Source of the DNA: Shinisaurus crocodilurus
Taxonomy: Eukaryota > Chordata > Lepidosauria > Squamata > Shinisauridae
DNA length: 64,000 nucleotides
NCBI GenBank assembly: GCA_021292165.1
Contig: CM037876.1
Location: 289,455,938-289,519,937, forward strand
Reading direction: 5' to 3'
Shown: in pieces, positions 9,968 to 19,895 of the stretch
How the letters are laid out: every line of letters starts with the position of its first letter
How positions within the stretch are numbered: position 1 is the first letter of the stretch
Program-made: the position numbers and the translations under genes
Notes under the pieces: model-generated
What the model was told of the DNA's origin: nothing
Seen by the model: only the letters and a program-made list of their open reading frames with translations
The model's database searches: none

Positions 9968-10678
9968 CCCTATTCAATTACTCTTTAGGAGAATGCTTTT
10001 ATTTTTTGAAGGATTGTGTGATGCAGTTCAGTTCCATGAAATTTCACTTAAGTGCCCCAAGATCCATGGATATGACTATTACTTAAACTGTAAGTAATGG
10101 TTGCATGCAAAAATTAGGAAACATATTGTGCTTTAGATGAATTACATTTAAATTAGTTCTTATTATAAATGGGCTAGAAAATGGATTTTTAGCTCTGGCT
10201 GGCCGAAGAGCCAACATTTGTCTCTAGTTCATTTATTTAAATATATTCAGGCCAGATTGAAATCCATATTGCTTGACATTAATTGAGTACTGAAGCATCA
10301 GTGTACTCAAGTTTCATAAACCACTGATGACTGAGTTTTTACTGGCTTGATTTAAAAATATACCATCCCTTTTATAGGAAAATGATGTTCTGTTTATAAA
10401 GTCATTTTCAGAGCCCACCATTAAATGCCATACATCTTAATAGAATGAATTTAAATATGACATTTGTACTATTGCAATGACATCTTGTTTGCTAAGAAAA
10501 TTATATTTTTCTCCATTTGATAATGTATTTTTTACAGAGCCTTCTGTGCAATATCCTAAGTAAACATGTTTCTCTTTTCCAAGAGGACTTGAACTAAAAG
10601 ATAAGTCAACACAGGCAAGAATCATTCAAGTTTTACTGTACCGATCTGGGGAAATAGTTTACGGTGAATTAATATAGC

Positions 10679-10680
<2 letters not shown>
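9968..10680. other. AT-rich apparently single-copy DNA
   Basis: No repeat is recognised for about 700 bp. Several homeodomain-type TAAT cores and a GTTGCATGCAAAA palindrome are present. It could contain conserved non-coding sequence, but this cannot be judged without alignment. Confidence 0.35.

Positions 10681-10724
<44 letters not shown>
10681..10724. repeat. (GAT)n microsatellite
   Basis: About 14 uninterrupted GAT units adjoin the 3' end of an antisense SINE. They fit a microsatellite grown from the SINE tail. Confidence 0.97.
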
Positions 10725-10725
<1 letters not shown>

Positions 10726-10788
10726 ACATAGGAAGCTGCCTTATATTGAGTCAGATCATTGGTCCATATGGTTTAGTACTGGTTACAC

Positions 10789-11216
10789 CAGGGATGTTGA
10801 ACCTCAGGCTTGAGTGCCAAATTCAGCCCACGGAGGGTCCTCATCCAGCCTGCTGGATTTTCCCTGGCCCTGCTCCCTTTCTCCCAACTGCCAATTGTAT
10901 GGTGGTTTCTTGGCTTTTGTGTGTGTTTCCCCCCAATTCTAAAAGGTTGAAATGCCTCTCCAAAGGCTTAGCTACTGAAATATGCCAGGTCAGTGCTTGG
11001 ATAGGCGACTGCCTGGGCTGCCCACATCTGTTCTCCTGCACTGAGCAGGGGGTTGGACTCGATGGCCTTATAGGCCCCTTCCAACGCTGCTATTCTATGA
11101 TTCTATGATGTTGGTATTTTGGCCCCCTCTCCCTTTTGCCTTTGGCTCCACCCACCACTGGAATGCAGCCCCCAAGAGCTTCTCTGAAACTGAATTTGGC
11201 CCTGAGGCTGAAAGAG
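10789..11216. mobile_element. hAT-like MITE inserted in the SINE
   Basis: Starts CAGGGATGTTGAACCTCAGG. The flanks GGTTACAC (10781-10788) and GTTTACAC (11217-11224) match at 7 of 8 bases and are continuous with the SINE, giving the insertion site. Its body matches the partial copy at 7125. A CR1 3' end is nested within. Confidence 0.7.
10975..11110 (+). mobile_element. CR1 LINE 3' end
   Basis: GAGCAGGGGGTTGGACTCGA, then GGCCCCTTCCAACGCTGC and a tail of repeated ATTCTATG units are the classic CR1 3' terminus. It is nested inside the hAT-like element 10789-11216. Confidence 0.85.
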
Positions 11217-11358
11217 GTTTACACCCTCGGTCTAGCGGCTTTCCAGGGTTTCAGGTGTTGGTCTTTCCCAGTCCAATGTGGCGATACCTGGGATTCAATC
11301 TGGGACCTTCTGGATGCAGAGCATGTGTTGGACCACTGAGCTACACCCCTACCCCTAA

Positions 11359-11765
11359 TATATAGGATAGCAGACAACGTGCACTCCTGCTATGAACTCT
11401 CTTCCATTCACATTCTGATTCTCCCAAAAGAAAGACAGCCAGCACACTCACACATCTCTTTATTTACGCTCTCCCCATCAGATGTCCCTCACCGCACTCA
11501 TGAAATTTTCCTCACGATCTTTCACACACATAATTTTTTAAGAAACATCCCTCTCTCCATTTGCTTACACAGCCCTACACACCACCCCATGTCTCATGTA
11601 CACACACACACACACACACACACTTCGTCACAAGCATGGACCCAAACCTGAAGTCACTGATGGCTGCTATTTGCTATTTGGCACTAATGGCATTTTCCCT
11701 CCTGGGGCAAATCGCTGCCTGGGGGAGGGGAGCTATTTGGAATGGGGATATAGTGGGAGTAAAGG
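11359..11765. other. Unassigned sequence with (CA)n
   Basis: No gene is recognised. A CA tract of about 26 bp lies at 11599-11624. Confidence 0.45.
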
Positions 11766-11772
11766 GTGAAAT

Positions 11773-11811
11773 CCCCACCCCACCCCACCCCACCCCACCC
11801 CACCCCACCCC
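11773..11811. repeat. (CCCCA)n tandem repeat
   Basis: Seven to eight perfect CCCCA units. The minus strand is GGGGT-rich and could form a G-quadruplex. This is a simple repeat; nothing suggests a telomere end. Confidence 0.95.
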
Positions 11812-12380
11812 TACGGCTGCTATTTTTTAGTAAACAGAAAAGTAAGCATGCAAGGGCTACTCATGTGCTTAATCTCGCCTCTGGTTTGGTCCTAAGCTCC
11901 TCAAAGGTGTTTTGCCCACTCCATTCTTGTGAGGGCTATTTTTCGTTGGTGGAGGTCAGAGTTAATCAATGAATGCATTCAGTCCTCCTGTTAACAGTCA
12001 TACAAAAATGGTTCACAGCTTTGGGAACTCAAAGTGAACAACTGCACAACCCTGTATTAAATGCCTCTGCAGAAGTGAGTCCCATTCAGTCCAATGGGCC
12101 TTATTCCCAGATAAGCGGGTATATACAATTGCAGCCTGAGACATTAAAAAAACAAAACAAAAAAACAACAACAACAAGCAAACAAAAAACAGTCAGCACT
12201 TTACTTTAAGTTCATGTAAGCCCACTTCCTTATGCCTATATGAGCATGGCATGTACTTCTTTAGGGTAAAGGTGGCTGATTTTATGGTTGAAACAAACCT
12301 CAAGCCCCAGAATTCTTCCCGAACCTGGCCCTGCAAGCAGTGTGGTGTTACATTGCATTTCTATCAGAATGAGTATCTAC
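11812..12380. other. Mostly unassigned; short palindromic repeat near 12040-12140
   Basis: AGTGAGTCCCATTCAGTCCA, ATGGGCCTTATTCCCAGATA and ATTGCAGCCTGAGA form a short dispersed repeat also seen near 18450 and 60040. An A-rich tract lies near 12146-12190. No gene is recognised. Confidence 0.45.
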
Positions 12381-12383
12381 GGC

Positions 12384-12860
12384 AGGGGTGGACAACTTCT
12401 GGGGGTTGGGGCCCTGCCACAACCCCCCCCCCTCTGAATTCACTGCTGAAATTCGGCAGCCCAGCAGGTATGGAGGCACCAAAAAAAAAAAAAAAAAAAA
12501 AAGAAGCAGCAGTTTCCCTTGAAAACATGCTGTGTGGGGAGGATGCACCTTGTTTTCGAGAAAATCGCATGCCTGGGAGGCCTCCGGGAGCACAATTTTG
12601 CTTGAAGATAAGCTGCATGTGCATTGTTTAAAGCAGGGTGGGCAACCTGTGGACCTCCAAGTCTTTGTTTTGGCCCCCAACTCCCATGAACCCTCATCAC
12701 CGACAGTGCTGGCTAGGGCTGATGGGAGTTGTAGGCTAAAACGTCTGGAGGGCCATATGTTACCCACCCCTGGCTTAAAGCAAAATTGCAGCTTTTTCTT
12801 GCTGCTGCTCTTGCGCCTCTGAATTTCAATTGCAAATTGGGCAGCACAGCAGTTTCAGTA
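12384..12860. mobile_element. hAT-like MITE (outer) with A tract
   Basis: GGGGTGGACAACTTCTGGGG at the left is typical of hAT ends in this window. A 22-bp A run lies at 12481-12502. The element is decayed and is interrupted by the hairpin element at 12634-12772. The boundaries are approximate. Confidence 0.45.
12634..12772. mobile_element. Palindromic hAT MITE with target duplication
   Basis: Starts CAGGGTGGGCAACC and ends ACCCACCCCTG. The flanks GTTTAAAG and GCTTAAAG match at 7 of 8 bases. The interior pairs around CAACTCCCATGA and GGGAGTTGTAGGC. Length 139 bp. Confidence 0.78.
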
Positions 12861-12872
12861 ACCATCACCGCC

Positions 12873-13269
12873 CCCAGGATGCCCTTCAGACTTCTAGACC
12901 ACAACACTGCTGCTTGTCCTCTTTTCTAACTACCAAGTCAGCAAAACTTGAGTAACTTCTTGTTACTAGATCCTCCTCCTCGGTTCTTTTTTCTGTGACC
13001 TTCCATGACCTTGCCATTTTATGCTAGTTTTGGCTTCTTGGACAGGCTTATTCTATAGCTGTGCTATATGGGGCTTTATGATATGCCTTCTAACCTATAC
13101 TATGACCAATACTAATATGATCTATAGGATTTGTAAACAATGTATACTTGTATATAAGGTTTTAGGAACCCTGATTCTCCGCCTTTCTGTGATTTAATGA
13201 GGAGTAAATGATATGGTTAGTAATATTTATTTTTGGACTGGTTAATTCATGCTTTAATTGGTTTAAAGG
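12873..13269. other. Unassigned sequence
   Basis: Nothing is recognised between the MITE and the (CA)n tract. The DNA is AT-rich with stops in all frames. Confidence 0.35.

Positions 13270-13301
<32 letters not shown>
13270..13301. repeat. (CA)n microsatellite
   Basis: About 15 CA units adjoining the 3' end of an antisense SINE. Confidence 0.96.
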
Positions 13302-13303
<2 letters not shown>

Positions 13304-13528
13304 TATATTTATATCCCACCTTTTTTCCTGCAAGGAACCCAAGGTGGGTTACATAATCCTCCTCCTCCTCTCCATTTTATCCTCACAACAACCCTGTGAG
13401 GTAGGTTAGACTGAGAGTCAGTGACTGGCCCAAAGTCACCCAGTGAGCTTCATGGCTGAGTGGGAGCTAGAACCCAGATCTCCAAAGTCCCAGTCTAACA
13501 CTCTAACCTCTACGCCACACTGGCTCTC
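13302..13528 (-). mobile_element. tRNA-derived SINE (GAGCCAGTGTGG type), antisense
   Basis: The minus strand begins GAGAGCCAGTGTGGCGTAGA, containing a pol III A box, with the B-box-like GGGTTCTAGCTCC downstream. The LINE-like tail reads CTCACAGGGTTGTTGTGAGG. Full length at about 227 bp. The same family occurs at 15920, 29100 and 40263 and resembles squamate SINEs. Confidence 0.85.
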
Positions 13529-13683
13529 AATAATATCTATATCTATATGTACCTATATCTGTATCTATCCCCATCCAAGCAATGTGCCTGAAAACACATT
13601 CCCATATGAATGAATGGCTGTCAGAGGGTCAGACCTGATGTGGTGGGACCATCATTCACATGGCTGCCAATTTCACATATAAA

Positions 13684-13862
13684 GCAGGGGTGGGAAGATC
13701 TTATTTCAGTGGTAAAAGGAACGTGCAAGATGGGGTTCTGAACCCCCACCCCACACTTCACCTCCCCTCAGTTGGTTGCTCTAGACCTAGCCAGCATAGC
13801 CAATGTTCAGGGATGATGGGTGTTGCAGTGCAACAACATCTAGAGGGCCACAAGATCCCCAG
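13684..13862. mobile_element. Decayed hAT-like MITE
   Basis: CAGGGGTGGGAAGATCTTAT at the left and GAGGGCCACAAGATCCCCAG at the right are inverse-related, with TGATGGGTGTTGCAGTGCAA between them. Confidence 0.5.
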
Positions 13863-14047
13863 TGCTAGTCCAGACACTTTTCTCCCGCCACCGATACAGG
13901 AAGTGCACCAGGATTTGAGAAAGGTGGCTGGAACAATGGATTATAGGATATCACAGGAGAGAAGGAGGTGCAGCACCCTCTCGTATGCACTCCTTATATT
14001 GATCAGGTTGTTTTTCTATGTAAACAGGACAAACATGGTAGGGAGGT

Positions 14048-14530
14048 GTCACGAACCTTTTGGGGAGCTTGGTTCTCTGCCGGCTCGGCTCTCCGCAGCA
14101 GCGGCCCCCCCATGCTCAATCTTCTGAGCGGCACGGAGCGTTCTCCGTGCCACTTGAGCTGCTGGCGCCGGCTGTCAGCCAAGCCGGTCAGTCCCCTGTC
14201 ACATCACTTCCGGCGCGGCTGGCGCGCTGGACCCCACACTATGTTTTTGGCGGGGGGAACCAGGGCAACAGGGCTTAAACAGCCCTGTTGCCCTGGTTTC
14301 CCCTGCCAAAAACATAGCGGGGTCCAGCACACTGGAGCAGGGTCCCGTCGCGTCACTTCCGCCGTGCCAGAAGTGACGCGATGGGACCAGTGCGGCCAGT
14401 GCAGCTGGCTCGCCACGGAAAGCCGAGCCGCCAAGCCGCCGCCCGGCCTCAGGTAGGCTCACGCGAACCTCGCGTGGGCGCGAGCGGGGCTGAGTTCAGT
14501 CCCACTCAGCCCGTGCGAGCAAAAGGTAAC
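14048..14530. mobile_element. GC-rich element with two strong hairpins
   Basis: This CpG-rich block has sharp edges against AT-rich flanks. A roughly 50-bp-arm hairpin spans 14222-14330, centred on AACAGGGCTTAAACAGCCCT. A second hairpin at 14341-14388 pairs GGTCCCGTCGCGTCACTTC with GAAGTGACGCGATGGGACC. Weak terminal similarity (ACCTTTTGGGG and the inverse of CAAAAGGTAACA) suggests inverted ends. Frames of up to 162 codons are open here only because of the GC content. The first hairpin core recurs at 46773-46836. Confidence 0.6.
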
Positions 14531-14540
14531 ATCCCTTTTT

Positions 14541-14664
14541 AATATTATTGATGATTTAATTCTATTTTTAACTTTTGTATTTTTCTATTTCTGTTTTAAT
14601 TGTATGAGTTTTAAAGGTTGTGAGCTGCCTTGGGTCCCAGTGTTGGGATACAAATAAATATGAT

Positions 14665-14696
<32 letters not shown>

Positions 14697-14697
14697 C
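14541..14697 (+). mobile_element. L2-like LINE 3' end with (GAT)n tail
   Basis: GTGAGCTGCCTTGGGTCCC, GGGATACAAATAAATATGA and then about 11 GAT units form the usual L2-like 3' end and microsatellite tail. Confidence 0.72.
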
Positions 14698-14699
14698 TG

Positions 14700-15383
14700 T
14701 GTTCAGAGCCAAATCTGCTCCTGGCAATATTTGCCCCAGCATTCACTGAGAGGGGCACCACAGTGGCCAGTTGGAATGGCCACCGAGAGCCAGACAACAT
14801 GTTATATTAATCACGTGATTAATGCCTGGAGTGATGCCACCTTCTTGGGGGCATTGTGGGAAACTAAAATGGCGGCAGCTTCCACACCCAACGTTCCTCA
14901 GAGTGCTCCTGCTGCCCACTGCCAGGTAAGCCTGTTGTTTATGTGAGAGGGGAACCACTAAAGAGTGCTTTGCCGAGAGACCCTCCAAACTTAGAGCTGG
15001 CCTCGATGGCTTGGCTTCCTCTCTGTGTAGTGCTAGTCTCTAGTATGAAGTAAACATCACGTCTCAGGTTTAGAGTGTTACATATTAAAAAAAATTCCTC
15101 CATTCAGTCTTTTAAATTCTTTTTATTTTCAGTATTCATGTTGTTTTTGGCTGTGTGCGTACCAAATTTCAGCATTCATCACTGGTGGCTGTTGGATGGG
15201 AGTGGGTCACACCCATGCTGATGGGATCTTGTATTCATTTGATGGGATCTTGTATTCATTTGTGCTCTGCATAGTGCTGTGTGACACATCTGCTACTCTC
15301 TCTTGCATTGCTTGGCCTTCCTTTGTGAAAAGAACAACAAACACACATTTTTTCCTTCTTTGTGTACTCATAGTGAATGGTCC
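14700..15383. other. Unassigned sequence with a 21-bp tandem duplication
   Basis: No gene or known repeat is recognised. GATGGGATCTTGTATTCATT is present twice in tandem near 15219-15260. A 60-70-codon frame across it has no recognisable domain. Confidence 0.4.
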
Positions 15384-15872
15384 TTAACCCTTTTCCTTTG
15401 GTGGGCACATTTGTGATTTTTGGAAAGGGTATTGTGGGCATTCTCACAAAATGGCTACTGTGGGGTTAATGCTTGCCCATTCATAAAATGGCTGCCACAG
15501 TGGGGATGTCAGGTCACAAAACATTTATTTCCCAGAAGGCAATGTAAAAGAAAAGTGACTTGCTCAACAACCTAAGTGCAAGGCAGACGTGGGGTATGAG
15601 CTCCAAAACACAAAACAATTCTTTTGAACTGAAGTCAAGATGGCACTGGAGAACAGCACATTCCTTTGCAGCATGCCAGCCTCACACATTATGTAAGCAG
15701 GAAAAAAGGCGGGGTATAAATATAATAAATAAATAGATGATAATGATGATGATTGTTTAAAAATCTTAAGAAACAAAACAAAATAAAAATTGGGCACAAA
15801 GCCTGTTGGACACCAAGAGAGGTGTTGGGGGGGCACATTGGTGTCCATGGGCACCATGTTACAGACCCCAGG
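15384..15872. mobile_element. hAT-like MITE, GGGCACATT/GGCACCATG family, with nested LINE tail
   Basis: The left part (CTTTGGTGGGCACATTTGTG) and the right part (TGTCCATGGGCACCATGTTA, then CAGACCCC) are the two ends of one family. The interior repeats CAAAATGGCTGCCA-like units. A short LINE or SINE tail (AGGCGGGGTATAAATATAAT) is nested at about 15695-15755. A second copy is at 23365-24270. Confidence 0.55.
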
Positions 15873-15919
15873 AATAAACGGAACTTAGGTGACCACTTCA
15901 TGCATTTGTGCAAGTGTGA

Positions 15920-16125
15920 GAGCCAGTGTGGTATAGTGGTTAGAGTGTTGGACTGGGACTCGGGAGGCCTGAATTCAAGTCCCCACTTGGCCATGGGTGA
16001 CTTTGGGTCAATCACTGACTCTCAGACTAACCTACCTCACAGGGTTGTTGTGAAGATAAAATGGAGAGGAAGAGGAGGATATATACCTTGGGCTCCTCGG
16101 AGGAAAGGTGGGATCTAAATGTGAC
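15920..16125 (+). mobile_element. tRNA-derived SINE (GAGCCAGTGTGG type)
   Basis: The A box lies in GTGGTATAGTGGTTAGAGTG and the B box in GAATTCAAGTCCC. The LINE-like tail is CTCACAGGGTTGTTGTGAAG, ending in GGTGGGATCTAAATGTG. Full length, plus orientation. Confidence 0.87.
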
Positions 16126-16130
16126 AAACC

Positions 16131-16205
16131 AATAATTTGACAAAGCGGGCCCTGCCCCATGAAAGCTTATGCCACAGTAAATTTGTTTGTTTTTAACAAG
16201 CCACA
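16131..16205 (+). mobile_element. Penelope-like 3' fragment (tentative)
   Basis: AAGCGGGCCCTGCCCCATGA followed by AAGCTTATGCCACAGTAAAT resembles a reptile repeat end that I associate with Penelope-like elements. It is short and the call rests on recognition. Confidence 0.4.
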
Positions 16206-16259
16206 AAACGCTTTCTTGTTTTTAGTGCAACAAACTAACGTGACTACCTCCCCCTACTG

Positions 16260-16920
16260 GAATTTGTCATCCTCAGGCCGAAGTGGCCCTCAGCCAGGGT
16301 GAATCTGCACTGTCCTAATACCATGCAACTGATACTCAAACGGCATAAAAAGATCTCATTTGCTCGGTCGCAGAGGTGCAGCAATCCACCCGTTCACGTG
16401 AGGCACAAGCTGGTCTTTGCATATGGACATCCTTGCGCGGTGGGACAATTACATGGTATCTCGTTAAGCGAGGGACCTTCCTAAGGAGATAGACTTTAAA
16501 GCTTTTGTGCCATCGTGTTTTATAAACAGCGGGTTAATTGAAGACTGCTATATATTTAATGGGGTTGGGGGTGGGCCCTCTGGGACAAGGCTACAAGGAA
16601 GCGTCGTTGTTCAACAGTCCATTAGGCAGACAACTGCAGCGCCAAAAATGGTCACAGCAATCCCAGCAGGCCAAATCATTAATGGGACACTAAGCTCCAA
16701 TTAAGGGCATGGCCCAAAAGACCAAGGTGAAAAACATGGTCCTTCGTGCCTCTCCCAGAGGACCTCTTTAATCTTGCTGCTTGATTTCAACTGCAGCAAT
16801 ACAATGGCAAACAACAGCACTGTTTACTCTGAAAAGCCAGGCTTTGTTGTCCAGGATTTAAATAGAAGGAAACAAAAGAGGCAACCCAAAAGAAATCTGA
16901 ATCTGCATCTTCAAACTTAA
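16260..16920. other. Apparently single-copy block, candidate conserved non-coding element
   Basis: About 650 bp with no repeat similarity inside the window, balanced base composition and CpGs retained. It contains ATTTAATGG, TAATTGAAG and CCAATTAAGG AT-cores and a CTTTGCATATG octamer-like site near 16416. No coding frame with a recognised domain. Confidence 0.35.
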
Positions 16921-17480
16921 ATACATCCTTTTAAATAAAAATAATAATAATAAAAAGCACCCCACACTTTCTCTATATCTAGAGCGGCCGTTTCACTATG
17001 CTGCACTGCAGCATAGTGGATAACATCCAGAAATCGGAACTGGATCTCAATTGCAAAGTCCTGCAGGTCAGCAGCAAGTTCCCTACTCACTACACCACTT
17101 TGGATGTTGGTCACTGGAGGAAATGCCAAGCAATTTAAGCTGAAATAGAGATGCCACGGACCAGAATTTTCCAGATCCTGGGAGCTGAGCGGTCCACACG
17201 AGAATGAATTGCTTGCCAGTTTGGGCTATATGCTCAATGAGCTTGCTCTGCCCATTCAATCTGGGCCACTTGTTGGCATCAGAAGCCACTTGGTTGCCTC
17301 TCTGTGCTTCCGGACTCTTCCCTGCCTGCCTCCTGGTCACAGCCCTGACTCTAGACTGAGGGGGTCCCCAGCAGGTTTTTGGTTGGTGCCCCCCCCCCCG
17401 ATCCACAGCTGGAGGCAGTGGGTTTGGGAAGCCACCTGCCATCAATTTCCCACAATGCCCAGAGCAACACTTCATTGGGT
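16921..17480. other. Mixed unassigned sequence
   Basis: Short AAT units lie at 16937-16955 and a TATGCTGCACTGCAGCATA palindrome at about 16997. The minus strand of 17000-17100 looks weakly tRNA-like (GTGGTGTAGTGAGTAGGG) but lacks a B box. A C run lies at 17390-17400. Confidence 0.35.
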
Positions 17481-17484
17481 GCTC

Positions 17485-17845
17485 CAGGGCAGTGCTGGCT
17501 CCAGGTTTTTGAGGGCCCTTGGGCAAGACAACCACAATGGGGCCCCTCCCTCAGCGAGTCCATCTTCTCACCACCATCGTCACCAGCTGCTCTTGCTCCT
17601 CATCCTCTTTCTCACCATTGCTACCATTTGCTTGCTTGACAGGCAGGGAGCCAGCGAGCAAGGGGGCAGTGGCATATCGCTCCACCTTCTCACCACCACG
17701 GTTGTCTGGGCCAGAGGAAGAGGCAGGTGAACAAACAGGTTGCAGTGGTGAAGCGGAGGAGCAATTTGGGGGGGGGTTGTCAGTGGGCCCCTGCTGGGGT
17801 GTGGGCCCTTGGCAGGTGCCCGAAACATGCCTACCCTTGACACCT
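17485..17845 (+). mobile_element. hAT-like MITE, GGGCCCTTGG family, copy 2
   Basis: CAGTGCTGGCTCCAGGTTTT is followed by GAGGGCCCTTGGGCAAGACA. Two TCTCACCACCA stretches come next, and CAGTGGGCCCCTGCTGGGGT near the right end. Related copies are at 28137 and, antisense, at 8950. No target duplication was identified. Confidence 0.65.
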
Positions 17846-17988
17846 GAGTGTGGGAAATTTAAAATGGTGAGCGGCTTCCCAGATTCAGTTGCCTGAGCTG
17901 AGCGAATGGATAGGTGAGAGGGACAAAGCAGGAGTCAGCACCAATGGACTGTGCAGGGGTTCTTGGCCTAGGGCCCAAGGGTGTAGAG

Positions 17989-18126
17989 CAGGGCTCTCCA
18001 GCCTTGGGTCCCCATATGTTGCTGGCTTACAGCTCCCAGCATACCCAGCCAGCATGGCTATTCGGCAAGGGATTCTGGGAGCTGTGGTCCAGCAACATCT
18101 GGTGACCCAAGGTTGGAGAGCCCTGG
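17989..18126. mobile_element. Palindromic hAT MITE with perfect target duplication
   Basis: Starts CAGGGCTCTCCAGCCTTGGG and ends AAGGTTGGAGAGCCCTG. The flanks GTGTAGAG (17981-17988) and GTGTAGAG (18127-18134) are identical. Most of the 138 bp pairs with itself around CAGCCAGCATGGCTATTCGG. Same family as 49064 and 63693. Confidence 0.9.
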
Positions 18127-18439
18127 TGTAGAGTGTTGATGCTGACCCTGCCTGGTCAGGTCACTGGCTTGTCCCACCCTGCTATATCCTGTGATGCCCT
18201 TCAACAATAGCAACAGTGGCATTGGCTTCTACTTTATTTCCCCACAACAATTATCCTGCAATATTTACTGATGACCTCAAGTCCCAAGGCACCACAGAAT
18301 CACTGTTCATCCATAGGCACCAACTTTTAAGATCCTCATTGAATTGAATCATCTTGTTTTAACTGCAGTCATCTTGAATTATATGAAATTCCTGGTCTGG
18401 GAAAACCCTGTTATATATACTAATACCTAGAGTCCATTG

Positions 18440-18540
18440 CTACCCTTACAGTCCAGTCCCATGCTTATGCAAAAGCAACTCCCAGTGAATTCAGTAGGGC
18501 TTACTCTCAAGTAAGTGTCTATCGGATTGCAGCCTTAAGG
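18440..18540. repeat. Short dispersed palindromic repeat
   Basis: CAACTCCCAGTGAATTCAGT, AGGGCTTACTCTCAAGTAAG and GATTGCAGCCTTA match the repeats near 12040 and 60040. The flanking 18135-18439 and 18541-18803 are unassigned. Confidence 0.5.
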
Positions 18541-19062
18541 CCAAATAAGACAAGAGGATTTCATGTTGGAATAAAATTGGTATAAGGTTTCCTGAAAGGG
18601 CAGGGAAATAAGAACTTCAGGGGGTGATTTTCACTGGCCAAATTACATGGGAGAAAGGGTTAAATTGGCTGGATGCACTCCTTTTAAGACCTTGGGAATG
18701 AATGAGACCTAGCTGCAGATGGAGAAAAAAAATTATGTATGAAGTGAATGGAAATAGGGCCTTGATTCCACTGTACCTTAAAACCCCCTTATCCATTTAC
18801 CTTAGGGTGGCCCTATGTCTTTTATTTATTTATTTTACAGAGGACGGTTCTCTATTTAAAGGGCTGCCAAAGGACTGCTCTTTATTTTGAAGGCATCCTC
18901 AGTTTGAAGGGCTGTTTTGTCCAAGTCCAGTTATAAGATGAAGAACCATCCGAAGGAAGAGCTGGGCCTTGAAGTTGCCCATTAACAGTGCCTGAACAGC
19001 GGACTGAACAAGGTGCACAGGTCACCCGGGAACAGTCTTCCACAATGCTGTGCGATGTATCG

Positions 19063-19879
19063 TGTGGAGGACCAACAACTGGGTCTTCTGCGCGAGTTCA
19101 GCACTTAACGGGTTAACCGGCACTGAGATATGACCCTTCAAAGGGATATCAGGCGATTTAACCCCAACCGCGACCTAAAATAGTCACTGGCAACCATATA
19201 GATCAAAGAATAGACTTTTATTAATGGAGCGGAACTAATAGACTTCCAGGAATATTATAATGTAAACAAAACCAGGCCGTGACCTATAAGCTTTCACTTT
19301 ACAGGCTTAGCGTATTGCAGCAACAGAATAACTTTGCATCAAAGACTTTACACTTACGGAGTTTGCGTAGCGGCTCTGCCTAGCCTGACTCCGGGCCCAT
19401 ATTCTCCCGGGGAAAGAAACTGCTTGAGCTAGCTGAAGCTAGGGTTGAAGATGACAGCCCGTCCCGTTTTCCCAACAACCGGATGAGGGTTGGTAGAGGG
19501 GTTTTCTACCCCTATCCTCCCCCTCCCCGCCCCCTGCTGATCAGGTGGGCTTATCCCTGCCCCTTGCGATCAGGTGGGACTTATTCCTGCCCGGAGAAAA
19601 AGTGGCGCCTTTGGATTTAGGGAATACTTCGCAGCTCTTTGAGACTGCCCTTCACTTCATGATGGTCCATGCTTTGTCTTGTGGATTCGGCAGATGTGCC
19701 CCATTGAGGATATGTAGATGGAGTCATGTATTACTGATCTGGCCAGACTTGCACCTCCTGCCCCCCAGGTGGGGATTATGCAGACAGGGGTTGCCAAGGG
19801 AAAACTATGTGTGGTTACCAAGGGGGAAACTGTGTCAAGGTTTTTATGTCACTGTGTGTGTGCTCAGGCTTTCTCCACA
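19063..19879 (-). mobile_element. Solo LTR inside the TAGGGTGGCC hAT
   Basis: The 817-bp unit has TGTGGAGG at the left and CTCCACA at the right, with TG..CA ends. A perfect 5-bp target duplication TATCG lies at 19058-19062 and 19880-19884. The minus strand carries a consensus polyadenylation signal AATAAA (plus-strand TTTATT near 19216), followed by a plausible U5, so the LTR is antisense. No gag, pol or env sequence is present. It differs from the LTR at 9349, so two retrovirus-like families are represented. Confidence 0.88.
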
Positions 19880-19895
19880 TATCGTATTTGTATTT

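Larger units (their letters stand above)
10725..11358 (-). mobile_element. tRNA-Ala-derived SINE, split by a hAT element
   Basis: The 3' part (10725-10788, antisense GAACATAGGAAGCTGCCTTA) and the 5' part (11217-11358, ending in antisense CCACTGAGCTACACCCCT) together form one SINE of the type complete at 35344-35540. The gap is filled by the element at 10789-11216. The tRNA A box reads TAGCTCAGTGG on the minus strand. Confidence 0.78.

Noticed and set aside
10681..10724. Regular repeat that might suggest a CRISPR-like array
   Set aside because: Pure (GAT)n without spacers; no CRISPR-like repeat/spacer arrangement is seen anywhere, and the DNA is eukaryotic.
12348..12767. 139-codon minus-strand frame
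   Set aside because: It reads through an A tract (poly-Phe) and two MITEs. No domain.
13660..14460. Open frames of 155 and 162 codons
   Set aside because: They span MITE and hairpin sequence with high GC. No domain, and both strands are equally open.
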